The notes below the pieces were generated by a model, which had not been told where the DNA came from, did no database searches, and saw nothing but the letters and a program-made list of their open reading frames with translations. From NCBI GenBank assembly GCA_030037735.1, contig JASHQC010000042.1, positions 1-42,955 of the forward strand: a stretch of DNA of 42,955 nt, given 5' to 3'. The DNA is from Thermoplasmata archaeon. Lineage in GTDB: Archaea > Thermoplasmatota > Thermoplasmata > Lutacidiplasmatales > UBA184. Both the position numbers and the translations under genes were made by a program. This document shows positions 24,822 to 32,667 of the stretch, in pieces. Position 1 is the stretch's first letter. Each line of letters begins with the position of its first letter.

Positions 24822-25793
24822 ATGGCGGACGAATCACGACCCCGGCATGCGCGCGTCGTGATCGTCGGCAGCGGGCCCGCGGGTCTCACCGCCGCCATCT
24901 ACGCCGCTCGAGCCAATCTGAAACCGATCGTGGTCGGGGGCGTCCCGGCGGGCGGCCAATTGATGATCACCACCGACGTGGAGAACTTCCCCGGGTTCCC
25001 CGATGGCATCCAAGGGCCGGAATTGGTCGAGCGGATCCGCGGCCAAGCCATCCGCTTCGGGACGGAGATTATTGATGACCGGGTCACCGCCGTCGATTTC
25101 GGCCGGCGGCCGTTTCGGCTGGAGCTGGGCACCGAAAGCGCGCTCGAGGCGGACAGCGTGATCCTGGCAACGGGGGCGAACGCCCGTTGGCTCAACCTGC
25201 CCTCGGAGCAGAAGCTCAAGGGTCACGGAGTGTCCGCGTGCGCCACCTGCGACGGGTTTTTCTTTCGTGGAAAAGAACTGGCCCTCGTCGGAGGCGGAGA
25301 TACCGCGATGGAGGAGGCCCTCTTCCTCACCCGGTTCGCCACGCACGTGACCATCATCCACCGTCGGTCCGTGCTGCGGGCCAGCAAGATCATGGCGGAC
25401 CGGGCCCAGACGCATCCCAAGATTTCCTTCCGGTACGACACCGTAGTCGAGGAGGTCCTCGGCGACAAAACGGTCGATGGAGTACGGATCCGGAACGTCC
25501 GAACGGGAGAAGCTGCGGTGCTGCCCGTGCAGGGTTTGTTCGTTGCGATCGGCTACGACCCGGCCACCGAGGTCTTCCGGGGACAGATCGAACTCGAACA
25601 GACGGGGTACGTCAAGGTCCACCATTTGACGCGGACCTCCGTGGAGGGAATCTTTGCCGCGGGCGACGTGTACGACCATCGCTACCGGCAGGCCGTGTCG
25701 GCGGCCGGGTTTGGTTGCATGGCCGCGATCGACGCCGAGCGGTGGTTAGAGGAACAGGATTCCGCCGCCGAGAAAGCGGCGACCGGTCACTGA
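24822..25793 (+). CDS. trxB: Thioredoxin reductase
   Basis: 323 aa from the ATG at 24822. The TTG four codons upstream in the track lies too near the TATA-like box. FAD motif VVIVGSGPAGLTAAIYAARANL, the redox-active disulfide CATC in ACATCDGFF, the NADPH motif VGGGDTAMEEALFL with HRRSVLRAS, and the FAD-closing AAGDVYDHRYRQAVSAAGFGCMAAI are all in the usual order and spacing. It transfers electrons from NAD(P)H to thioredoxin in the cytoplasm for disulfide reduction. Length is normal for the low-molecular-weight class. No thioredoxin gene is adjacent. Confidence 0.94.
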   Translation: MADESRPRHARVVIVGSGPAGLTAAIYAARANLKPIVVGGVPAGGQLMITTDVENFPGFPDGIQGPELVERIRGQAIRFGTEIIDDRVTAVDFGRRPFRLELGTESALEADSVILATGANARWLNLPSEQKLKGHGVSACATCDGFFFRGKELALVGGGDTAMEEALFLTRFATHVTIIHRRSVLRASKIMADRAQTHPKISFRYDTVVEEVLGDKTVDGVRIRNVRTGEAAVLPVQGLFVAIGYDPATEVFRGQIELEQTGYVKVHHLTRTSVEGIFAAGDVYDHRYRQAVSAAGFGCMAAIDAERWLEEQDSAAEKAATGH

Positions 25794-25817
25794 CGCGGTT
25801 GCGTCTCCGAGAAACGC

Positions 25818-25823
25818 TTTATA
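25818..25823 (+). promoter_or_regulatory. TATA box of the ferredoxin-GGR operon
   Basis: GAGAAACGCTTTATAGC: TTTATA with a BRE-like purine stretch before it, 39 nt before the ferredoxin ATG. Confidence 0.6.
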
Positions 25824-25856
25824 GCATCGCTACCGCTGGCACGCCCGAGACGGCGA

Positions 25857-26048
25857 ATGCCTAGCAAGAAGACGCTCCACATCGAGTCGAGCGGCCAGAT
25901 CTGCATCTACTGCGGGGCCTGTGTCGGCATCTGCCCGCTCAACTGTATTTACCTGGACGAGACGCGCATCACCTTCGACGAGAAGGTCTGCACCCGGTGC
26001 GAGATCTGTGTCCGGGCCTGCCCCGTCGGCGCCATCGCCATCGGATGA
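25857..26048 (+). CDS. 2[4Fe-4S] ferredoxin
   Basis: 63 aa with two classical cluster motifs, CIYCGACVGICP near residue 16 and CTRCEICVRACP near residue 45, ending PVGAIAIG. A soluble low-potential electron carrier. It lies 28 nt before the geranylgeranyl reductase gene with the strong AGAAGGGAGGT site between. In Methanosarcina acetivorans, from memory, the ferredoxin encoded next to geranylgeranyl reductase is needed for full lipid hydrogenation. The same pairing here suggests that this ferredoxin is the electron donor. Confidence 0.93.
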   Translation: MPSKKTLHIESSGQICIYCGACVGICPLNCIYLDETRITFDEKVCTRCEICVRACPVGAIAIG

Positions 26049-26076
26049 GCTTCGATTCAGAAGGGAGGTACTGCCC

Positions 26077-27267
26077 ATGCAGAACCTGAAGACGGACGTT
26101 CTGGTCATTGGCGCCGGCCCGGCCGGTTCGATGACCGCCAAGTGGGCGGCGAAGCACGGCGCCCGGACCTTGATGATCGAGAAGCGGCAGGAGATCGGCT
26201 CTCCCGTTCGCTGCGGCGAGGGGATGAGCAAGGCCTGGCTCCCCGATGTTGGCATCAAGCCGTCCTCGCGCTGGATCAACGTCGAGGTCGAGGGGGCCCG
26301 GATCTATTCTCCATCGGAGAAGGTTCTCGAGATTAACGAGAAGCACGCGGGCAACGAGGTCGGCTACGTCGTGGAGCGGGACTCCTTCGACAAGCAGCTC
26401 GCCATCGACGCCGCGAACGAGGGTGTCGACGTGATGCTCAAAACCGCCGCCATCAGCCTGCTGCGCGACGACGGACACGTCGTCGGGGTCACGGCAAAGC
26501 AGTCCGGCCAGACCTTCGAGATTCGGGCGCCAATCACGATCGGCGCCGACGGCTTCGAATCCCAGGTCGGGCGGTGGGCCGGGCTTCCCACGAACCTGCA
26601 GCTCCGGGACATGGATTCGTGCATCCAGTACCGTATGACGAACGTCGACTCCGACGTTCGGTACTGCGACTTCTACCTCGGCAAGGTCGCACCGGGCGGC
26701 TACGTCTGGATCTTCCCGAAGGACGAGGGGTTGGCCAACGTCGGTATCGGCGTTCAGGTCTCGAAGCTCCACAACCCGGCCGACGTGAAGATGTACCTCG
26801 ACACGTGGATCGCGCACCACCCCGGCTACGCGAAGGGCAAGAAGATCGACATGGTCGGCGGTGGCGTCTCGATTTCGCCACCGATGAAGCAGACCGTCGC
26901 GAACGGAATCCTGCTCGTGGGCGACGCGGCACGGATGATCGATCCGCTGACCGGTGGCGGCATCGCGAACGGGTGCATCGCCGGGAAGATTGCTGGCGAG
27001 GTCGCCGCGCGGGCGGTCACGGCGAATGACACTTCGAAGGAGTTTCTCCAAGCGTACGAGAAGGGCTGGCGGGCGAAGCTCGAGGACAAGCTGTACCGCA
27101 ACTGGCTCGCGAAGGAGAAGCTGGTCACCTTGCCGGACGAGACCTTCGACAAGATCATCGACGCCCTCCAGGATGTCAAGCTCGAGAAGCTCACCGTGCT
27201 GAACATCCTCAAAGCGGTCCACACCAAGTATCCCGAAGTGACCAAGGAGTTCGAAGCGTTCCTGTAG
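26077..27267 (+). CDS. Geranylgeranyl reductase family FAD enzyme (archaeal lipid saturation)
   Basis: 396 aa from the ATG at 26077 with AGAAGGGAGGT upstream. The track's longer start is inside the ferredoxin gene in another frame. FAD-binding DVLVIGAGPAGSMTAKWAAKHG, then SPVRCGEGM, the short conserved loop of this family, IGADGFESQVGRWAG, GGYVWIFPKDEGLANVGIGV, and the C-terminal FAD motif LLVGDAARMIDPLTGGGIANG. It most likely hydrogenates the double bonds of digeranylgeranylglycerol phospholipids to give saturated archaeal membrane lipids, using electrons from the adjacent ferredoxin. The same superfamily includes ETF-quinone oxidoreductases (FixC), and a fused ETF lies 2 kb away, but the gene pair favours the lipid role. 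Confidence 0.9.
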   Translation: MQNLKTDVLVIGAGPAGSMTAKWAAKHGARTLMIEKRQEIGSPVRCGEGMSKAWLPDVGIKPSSRWINVEVEGARIYSPSEKVLEINEKHAGNEVGYVVERDSFDKQLAIDAANEGVDVMLKTAAISLLRDDGHVVGVTAKQSGQTFEIRAPITIGADGFESQVGRWAGLPTNLQLRDMDSCIQYRMTNVDSDVRYCDFYLGKVAPGGYVWIFPKDEGLANVGIGVQVSKLHNPADVKMYLDTWIAHHPGYAKGKKIDMVGGGVSISPPMKQTVANGILLVGDAARMIDPLTGGGIANGCIAGKIAGEVAARAVTANDTSKEFLQAYEKGWRAKLEDKLYRNWLAKEKLVTLPDETFDKIIDALQDVKLEKLTVLNILKAVHTKYPEVTKEFEAFL

Positions 27268-27283
27268 GAACGCGGAGGACCGA

Positions 27284-27928
27284 TTGCCCGGCGCACCGAA
27301 CAAGCCACCGGCGATAGATGCTCCGCCGGCCCCGGAAGTGCCACTGGCCGGCGACAAGCGGCAGCACGCCCTGCGGCGGCTGGCTCCGGCCCGGCTGGTC
27401 TTGCGACTTCCCATCTGGCGTGGGGCGCCCCACTCCGACCTCGTGAAGCCGCTCGAGCGCGTTGCGGCGACGCTGGCCGCGGGAGAATTCCCCGATGCGG
27501 AGAAGGCCCTCGACCAGTTCTCGGTCCGGCTCGCGGAACCCCGGTGGCCCACGATCCCCGAGCCGTGGGTCCGGCTCCGGGTCGCGATCCCCGCTCCGCA
27601 GCCTCCGCACTGGGACCCGGATTTCAAGCTCGCTCCGTCCGACCGTGAGACCAAGAAGAATCGGGAATGGGCCCGCACCCAATTGCTGCTCGCGAAGGGG
27701 GCCCTGGAGCTCGCTCCGAGCCTCCACGTGGACCTGACGGATGTCCAATCGACCGTCGCCGAGGCGCAAGCCGTCTTCGACCGCGACGGCCCCCGGGCCG
27801 AGTTCTGGACGCCGATCGACCGACTCTGGGAGGCGGTCGAGAGCCGGGTCGCTCTCCCGGCGCCCGCCGCGGCGCGGGCCACTCCACCGGCCAAGCTTCC
27901 GCCGGGCATCCAGCCCGAGGAAGCCTAG
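27284..27928 (+). CDS. Hypothetical protein after geranylgeranyl reductase
   Basis: 214 aa with a TTG start at 27284 preceded by CGGAGGACC. Family not recognised. Pro/Ala-rich ends frame a central helical part (VKPLERVAATLAAGEFPDAEKALDQFSVRLAEPR and KKNREWARTQLLLAKGALELAPSLHVDLTDVQSTVAEAQAVFDRDG) that looks like a pair of helical hairpins. No membrane segment, Cys cluster or nucleotide motif. It begins 16 nt after the reductase stop, so it is probably the third gene of the ferredoxin-GGR operon. It could be an accessory factor or an unrelated passenger. Confidence 0.75.
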   Translation: MPGAPNKPPAIDAPPAPEVPLAGDKRQHALRRLAPARLVLRLPIWRGAPHSDLVKPLERVAATLAAGEFPDAEKALDQFSVRLAEPRWPTIPEPWVRLRVAIPAPQPPHWDPDFKLAPSDRETKKNREWARTQLLLAKGALELAPSLHVDLTDVQSTVAEAQAVFDRDGPRAEFWTPIDRLWEAVESRVALPAPAAARATPPAKLPPGIQPEEA

Positions 27929-27955
27929 GGCCGCGGAGTGGTGCACCCCCACGGC

Positions 27956-27961
27956 CTTATG
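27956..27961 (+). promoter_or_regulatory. TATA-like box of the DUF1028 gene
   Basis: CGGCCTTATGGC lies 34 nt before the ATG at 27990. It is close to, but outside, the preceding gene's stop. Confidence 0.4.
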
Positions 27962-27989
27962 GCTCTGGACGCTCCCTCCCTTGCGTCCG

Positions 27990-29039
27990 ATGCCGAATCC
28001 CCGGCCCTTCCCACACGGCACCTTCTCCGTCGTCGCATGGGATCCCCTTCGGGGAGAATGGGGGGTCGCTCTCCAATCGAAGTTCATCGCGGCCGGCGCC
28101 GTTGTCCCCTGGGGGCAGGCGGGCGTCGGCGTGATCGCGACGCAGGCTCAATCGGACGGGTCCCAAGGTCCCAAGGGGCTTGACCTTCTCCGGAAGGGTC
28201 TCTCCGCTTCCGAGGTCGTGGACCGGCTGAGCCAAGAGTCGCCGGACCGGGACGTCATCCAACTCGGCGTGGTAGACAGCAAGGGACGCGCCGCCGCTTT
28301 CACGGGTTCGAAATGTCTGGAGTGGGCCGGCCACGTCGTCGGCAACGGCTACTCGTGCCAGGGAAACATCCTGTTCTCGTCCGAGGTCGTCCGGGCGATG
28401 GCTCGGACCTTCGAGACCACCCCCGGAGATTTGCCGGAGCGGTTGCTTGCGTCGTTGGTCGCCGGCCAGCGCGAAGGGGGTGACCGCCGGGGAATGCAGT
28501 CCGCGGCGTTGCTCGTATGGAAGGAACACGGGGGCTACCGTGGAGGGTTGGACCGTTGGATTGACGTGCGAGTCGACGACCACGCCACCCCGATCGAGGA
28601 ACTGGAACGCATCTTCCGGATTTACGATATGACCCTCCTCGCGCGGGAGGATCCTCGCACGGTGCGTCCGCTCGATTCCGAGACCGTCATGGCGGTTCAG
28701 CGGTCGCTCGGAGTACTCGGGTATCTCCTCGGCCCCAAGACCGGCACATGGGACGCGGCGACCGCGAACGCCTTCGCGAAGTTCGTCGGCGAGCACAACT
28801 TCGAGAACAAGGTCCGGACCGACGGCAAGATCTGGCCCTCCATCGTGCGGTTCCTCGACCTCAAGAGTGCCGAGGAGCTCGCCCGGCGCGAGACCACCGC
28901 ACCGATCCGTCCCGGCGCTCTCGACCAGGGTCCCGGCGCCACGATGCACAGCGTCCCGCCCGCGAAACCGTCGGGAGGAGGAAGTCCATCGCCGAGTTCA
29001 GTAAAACCGAAACCGCATCGCCGCCGACGGTCGAAGTGA
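27990..29039 (+). CDS. DUF1028 (Ntn-hydrolase-like) protein with C-terminal peptidoglycan-binding-like domain
   Basis: 349 aa from the ATG at 27990. The track start 83 codons earlier lies within the previous gene. Residues ~8-215 are a DUF1028 domain: HGTFSVVAWDPLRGEWGVALQSKFIAAGAVVPWGQAGVGVIATQAQ, GLDLLRKGLSASEVV, QLGVVDSKGRAAAFTGSKC, and NGYSCQGNILFSSEVVRAM. The fold belongs to the Ntn-hydrolases. Members are probably amidohydrolases, but no substrate is settled. Residues ~235-300 (VMAVQRSLGVLGYLLGPKTGTWDAATANAFAKF) match the putative peptidoglycan-binding domain often fused to DUF1028. The tail is Ser/Pro/Arg/Lys-rich. No signal peptide is seen. A wall-binding domain in an archaeon is odd and may bind something else. 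Confidence 0.87.
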   Translation: MPNPRPFPHGTFSVVAWDPLRGEWGVALQSKFIAAGAVVPWGQAGVGVIATQAQSDGSQGPKGLDLLRKGLSASEVVDRLSQESPDRDVIQLGVVDSKGRAAAFTGSKCLEWAGHVVGNGYSCQGNILFSSEVVRAMARTFETTPGDLPERLLASLVAGQREGGDRRGMQSAALLVWKEHGGYRGGLDRWIDVRVDDHATPIEELERIFRIYDMTLLAREDPRTVRPLDSETVMAVQRSLGVLGYLLGPKTGTWDAATANAFAKFVGEHNFENKVRTDGKIWPSIVRFLDLKSAEELARRETTAPIRPGALDQGPGATMHSVPPAKPSGGGSPSPSSVKPKPHRRRRSK

Positions 29040-29293
29040 GCCTGCGCCGGCGATACGGTTCGCCGGCCGAGGCCCAGCGACTGGCCGCGGCGCTGGTGGC
29101 GGACCATCCGGCAGATCTCAGGTGGCACGTGCGAGGCCGGGTACTGGAGTTCGAGTTCGTGGCGTCGAGTCCGGAGAGCGCCCGTGCGACAGCGGACGAT
29201 CTGTTGGCCTGCCTCTCGGCAGCCGAGAGGACCGGTGAAATCAGGCCGAAGCGACGGTCCGCGCCTGGGCGACCCCCGCTAGCCGGTCCGTGA
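29036..29293 (+). CDS. KEOPS complex subunit Pcc1-like
   Basis: 85 aa from the GTG at 29036 (GTGA overlap with the DUF1028 stop). The pattern VSLRRRYGSPAEAQRLAAALVADHPADLRWHVRGRVLEFEFVASSPESARATADDLLACLSAAER is the strand-helix-strand-helix CTAG/Pcc1 fold, length right for the family. Pcc1 dimerises in the KEOPS complex that makes t6A at tRNA position 37. An alternative start is visible: GGGAGGAGGAAGTCC leads straight into ATC at 28998 in the same frame, giving about 13 more residues. ATC would be a very unusual initiator. The last 53 nt overlap the end of the ETF gene on the other strand. Confidence 0.75.
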   Translation: MSLRRRYGSPAEAQRLAAALVADHPADLRWHVRGRVLEFEFVASSPESARATADDLLACLSAAERTGEIRPKRRSAPGRPPLAGP

Positions 29294-31076
29294 GCACGGG
29301 TAACACTTCGCCCCATGGGCCGACGATCCCTACGTCCACTCTCCGGAAGACCGCCGCGGCCGGGTCGGGGTTGACCGCAACGAGCACGCGCGTCCGGCGA
29401 AGTCCGATGAGATGGTTACCGGCCCCGCTCACGCCGACCAGAACCGCTAGGTCCGCCGCTACGCTCGTGCCGGTCAAACCCACTTGCTGGCCCCCGGGAA
29501 GCCATCCCGCGTCGATCACTCGTCGTGTCCCGCCCAGCGCAGCATTCCATGCCGAGAGGGTCGGTTCTAGAGCGGTCAAATGCTCCGGCCCCCCAAGACC
29601 CATTCCGATGATCAACACGACGCGCGCTGTTTCCAGATCTCCCCAATGCATGTCGCGCTCCTGGCCGCTGTCCACCAGGTCGGGCCCGTGGTCGGAGGAG
29701 ACCTGGGGAAGCACCTGCAACGGAAGGGGAGGGGCCGCGGGATCCTGAGAAGGGTGGAATCCGCCCGGGCGTACGGTCGCGAGATTCGGCCGAGTCCGTG
29801 AACGGATGCTCGCCACGAGACCCCCTCCGAACGCCGGCTTTCGCCAAGTCAGCGCTCCTGTGGCGTCCGCCGAAAAGGCGACGGCGTCTCCGGTCAGGCC
29901 AAGCCCTCGCCGGGCCGCGAACTGACCGCCGACTTCGCGTCCGAACGGGCTGGCCATCACCACCATGCCCGCGAGCAACGGGCGCTGCTCAAGGAGTTGG
30001 TCCATCGCCTGCGCTACTGTGCGCGAGCCGATGGGGAAACCATCCGAGGGGATCGCGTACCCACGCGCTGCCCCATGCCGCGCCACGTTGGCGCGCTCGA
30101 GGTCACTGGGGAGTCGGCCGACCCAGAGCGCTGAGGGCCAGATGTGGGACCCCCATCGCCGAAGCTCCGAAAGCACACCGAAGCTCGTCGGGTCCGTTTC
30201 ACCGGTTGGCCCCGACACCAGCACGAGGACCTCGCGCTCTGCCGCCAGCGAAGACGAGAGCGGAGGAAACGACACTGGGCGAGCCGCGGGCGCTCCGAGA
30301 AGGGCCTTGATCGCCGCGACGGCCTGCCCGACCCGCAGTTGGACCGATCCTCCTTCGAAGACCTGTGGATACCGTGCTGGCTCTTCGTTCTCCACGGCAT
30401 GTACGTACGTTGGGGACCCTTCCAGCCCCACCGCTTCCGCCGCCAATCCCAGGTCACGAATTCCCCGGCGCTCCACGGTCATCGCGAGTGCCCGAGCGCT
30501 CTCGGCCGGTGTGGGCTTGGGGGCCTTGCGAAGAATCCGTTCGTTCACCGTGACCAGCGCCGGCGGAGCGAAACGGTACCGGTTCCAACCGGTTCCGGTC
30601 TCCGTCACGGCCTCGAATTCGTTTGCGCCGGTGGTTCGGTCCAATCTTCGAGCGGAGGTCAGCGCAGGGACGTTGAGGAGGGCCGCCACCTCGGGTCCCA
30701 CCTGTCCGGTTTCGGAATCGATGGAACGGTCGCCGGCCAAGACCAGATCGTGCCCCATCTCATGCAATGCCCGCTCGAGTACTCGAGCAGTCACCAGGGT
30801 GTCCGAACCGGCCAACAGCGGGTCGGTCAACAGCACGATGCGGTCCACACCGAAGGCGAACGCCTCCCGGAGCTGGACCTCCGTGTCCGGTATGCCCATC
30901 GAGAGCACTGCCACCTGCTCGCCGGGTCTCCTCAGCTGAACGGCCACTCGAACGGCGCGGCTGTCGTTGGGGTTCAGGAAGGATTGAACCCCGGTCCGAA
31001 TCAAGGTCTTTCGGTCAGGGTCGAAGCGGAACTGCTCCACGGCAGGGACCACCTTCACCAGCACCGCAAAATCCAT
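29241..31076 (-). CDS. Electron transfer flavoprotein, fused EtfB-EtfA
   Basis: 611 aa, one chain holding both subunits. Residues 1-~250 are beta-like (FAVLVKVVPAVEQFRFDPDRKTLIRTG, LVLAGDRSIDSETGQVGPEVAALLNVPALT). From ~280 on it is alpha-like, ending with the FAD-binding segment VIDAGWLPGGQQVGLTGTSVAADLAVLVGVSGAGNHLIGL...VAVNPDPAAAVFRRVDVGIVG. ETFs collect electrons from FAD dehydrogenases, such as acyl-CoA or amine/dimethylglycine dehydrogenases, and pass them to the quinone pool. Fused forms are known in archaea. It may serve the FAD oxidoreductases of the catabolic island, but no acyl-CoA dehydrogenase is in the window. It shares a palindromic TATA element with the divergent CPBP gene and overlaps Pcc1 tail to tail. 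Confidence 0.92.
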   Translation of the reverse strand: MDFAVLVKVVPAVEQFRFDPDRKTLIRTGVQSFLNPNDSRAVRVAVQLRRPGEQVAVLSMGIPDTEVQLREAFAFGVDRIVLLTDPLLAGSDTLVTARVLERALHEMGHDLVLAGDRSIDSETGQVGPEVAALLNVPALTSARRLDRTTGANEFEAVTETGTGWNRYRFAPPALVTVNERILRKAPKPTPAESARALAMTVERRGIRDLGLAAEAVGLEGSPTYVHAVENEEPARYPQVFEGGSVQLRVGQAVAAIKALLGAPAARPVSFPPLSSSLAAEREVLVLVSGPTGETDPTSFGVLSELRRWGSHIWPSALWVGRLPSDLERANVARHGAARGYAIPSDGFPIGSRTVAQAMDQLLEQRPLLAGMVVMASPFGREVGGQFAARRGLGLTGDAVAFSADATGALTWRKPAFGGGLVASIRSRTRPNLATVRPGGFHPSQDPAAPPLPLQVLPQVSSDHGPDLVDSGQERDMHWGDLETARVVLIIGMGLGGPEHLTALEPTLSAWNAALGGTRRVIDAGWLPGGQQVGLTGTSVAADLAVLVGVSGAGNHLIGLRRTRVLVAVNPDPAAAVFRRVDVGIVGPWGEVLPVLTDRLAGVAQARTVASA

Positions 31077-31111
31077 CGATTGGCCCGAGGAGGCTTGGAC
31101 GCGTGGAAGGT

Positions 31112-31119
31112 GTAATTAC
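31112..31119. promoter_or_regulatory. Symmetric bidirectional TATA element (etf / CPBP)
   Basis: GTAATTAC, a perfect palindrome. Its centre lies 39.5 nt from the etf ATG (31076) and 39.5 nt from the CPBP ATG (31155), so one box could serve both genes. No other TATA-like sequence is seen in this 78-bp gap. Confidence 0.5.
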
Positions 31120-31154
31120 CGTTGCCCGCTCGCGAGGAAGCCCAGAAATCTTTC

Positions 31155-32132
31155 ATGAGTCTCCCGACGGTCCCCGCAGGTGAGCCGGCGCCGGAGCGGG
31201 TGGCGCCGCTCGCCGCGTACTTCGCTGGAGTGGCGATCACCGTTCTCACGATCCTGAGCCAGTACTACCTGCCGGCACTGGTGCCGGCCGTGCGGCCGGT
31301 CTACGCGACGCTGGCGACCGATCTGCTGATCGTCTACGGAATTCCGATCCTCGCCTTCGTGCTGCTCGTCGGCGTTCGACCTCTGCGTCGATTCTTTTCG
31401 AACGGTGCGCTGGCCGTCGTGGAGGGGCTGCGCTGGTATGGCGCAATGGCGATCCTGGGCCTCCTTGCCGCCTTTACGATTGTAGCGGTGCTGGCCGCCG
31501 TCGATCCGTCCGCCGTCGCGCAGCTCAGCAAGTTGAGCCCTCCGCTGGTCGCCGCGGAGTCCGATCCCTGGTTCTGGGTCGGGTTTTCGTTTGTGATCGG
31601 CCTTATCGAGGAGACAATCTTCCGGGGATGGATCTTCGGCTACTGGCTCCTACGAAGCCCGTCCCGATGGCTCGCGCACGCGATCTGGACGAGCCTGCTC
31701 TTTGCGAGCATGCACCTCTATTACGGGACCACCTACGGGTTCGCGTCGGGCGTCGCGTTCGCGGAGCTCTTCTTCGCCGGGCTCGGTTTTTCCTTTGCCG
31801 TTCGGTACTCCCGGGGGAATCTCCTGGTAGTAGGACTCCTCCACGGTGCCCACGATGCGTTGAGTTTCTCCACGCTGGTATGGAAGCCGTTCGGTGAGGA
31901 GCTGTACTATTTTCTGATCCTGGCCGGAGCCATCGTGTTCCTGGTGGTCGCCCTCATCCGGGACCAGGAACCCCGGGCCTTGACTCCGTGGGAGGCCGGG
32001 TCGGCGACGACGCCCTCGGCCCCCGCCAGCAATCCTGCGATTGTCTGGCCGCCCCCGCCCCCGGCCGTCTATGACCGGCCCCCGCTCCCCGCCCCGTCAC
32101 CTCCGATCGAGCCGGGACACCCGCCCGGTTGA
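31155..32132 (+). CDS. CPBP-family intramembrane metalloprotease (Abi/Rce1-like)
   Basis: 325 aa from the ATG at 31155. The TTG at 31122 in the track is too close to the TATA element. About eight membrane helices. Motif 1 is LIEETIFRGWIFG (EExxxR), motif 2 ASMHLYYGTTYG and motif 3 VGLLHGAHDAL supply the metal-binding His residues, with Asp at the usual Asn position. The last ~60 residues are cytosolic or external and Pro-rich (VWPPPPPAVYDRPPLPAPSPP). Family members cleave prenylated or other membrane peptides, or serve immunity to bacteriocins. The substrate here is unknown. Confidence 0.87.
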   Translation: MSLPTVPAGEPAPERVAPLAAYFAGVAITVLTILSQYYLPALVPAVRPVYATLATDLLIVYGIPILAFVLLVGVRPLRRFFSNGALAVVEGLRWYGAMAILGLLAAFTIVAVLAAVDPSAVAQLSKLSPPLVAAESDPWFWVGFSFVIGLIEETIFRGWIFGYWLLRSPSRWLAHAIWTSLLFASMHLYYGTTYGFASGVAFAELFFAGLGFSFAVRYSRGNLLVVGLLHGAHDALSFSTLVWKPFGEELYYFLILAGAIVFLVVALIRDQEPRALTPWEAGSATTPSAPASNPAIVWPPPPPAVYDRPPLPAPSPPIEPGHPPG

Positions 32133-32182
32133 TGCCGAGATCCTCGCGTCAGGGCTATCGCGGCTCGAGAGGTCTCCCCGGT

Positions 32183-32611
32183 ATGGCGGACTCCGATGAA
32201 GAGATCCGGACACTGCTCGCGCGCGCCCGTACCATCGCCGTGGTCGGCCTCTCCGATAAGCCAAACCGGGATTCCAACGCTGTCGCCCGGTATCTGTTGA
32301 GCCAGGGCTACGACATCATTCCGGTCAATCCTAATCTGACGGAGGTGCTCGGGCGCCGCGCCTTCCCTTCCCTCCGCGACGTGCCGGCGGGGCAGCGGGT
32401 CGATATCGTCGACATATTCCGACGGCGCGACCAAGTCGGCCCGGTGGTCGACGAGGCCATTGCCCGGGGCGTCGGGGCCATCTGGATGCAGCTCGGAGTC
32501 TGGAACGAAGCCGCGGCCGAGGAGGCCCACATGCACGGGATCCCGGTCTTCCAAGATGTCTGCATCATGCAGGAACACCGCCGGCTCCGCATCGCCCCCG
32601 TCCGGGCGTAG
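32183..32611 (+). CDS. CoA-binding domain protein (YccU family)
   Basis: 142 aa from the ATG at 32183 (GAGAGGT upstream), 50 nt after the CPBP gene. A single Rossmann CoA-binding domain: RTIAVVGLSDKPNRDSNAVARYLLSQGYDIIPVNPNLTEVLGRRAFPSLRDVP, VDIVDIFRRRDQVGPVVDEAI, GAIWMQLGVWNEAAAEEAHMHGIPVFQDVCIMQEHRRL. The length is typical of stand-alone forms in bacteria and archaea. The catalytic role is not known; CoA binding is known only from structures of homologues. Confidence 0.9.
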   Translation: MADSDEEIRTLLARARTIAVVGLSDKPNRDSNAVARYLLSQGYDIIPVNPNLTEVLGRRAFPSLRDVPAGQRVDIVDIFRRRDQVGPVVDEAIARGVGAIWMQLGVWNEAAAEEAHMHGIPVFQDVCIMQEHRRLRIAPVRA

Positions 32612-32667
32612 GGTCGACTGACCGCGGCCAAAACTCTTGAGTCCCGGAGCGTCGAGTAGCCCCTCTC

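Noticed and set aside
26540-26580. GGCTTCGAATCCCAGG, resembling a tRNA T-loop
   Set aside because: Lies within the geranylgeranyl reductase coding frame (ADGFESQVG), and no acceptor stem or anticodon arm can be formed around it.
25969-27909. 646-aa minus-strand ORF
   Set aside because: Antisense shadow of the geranylgeranyl reductase and the following gene, produced by high GC at third codon positions.
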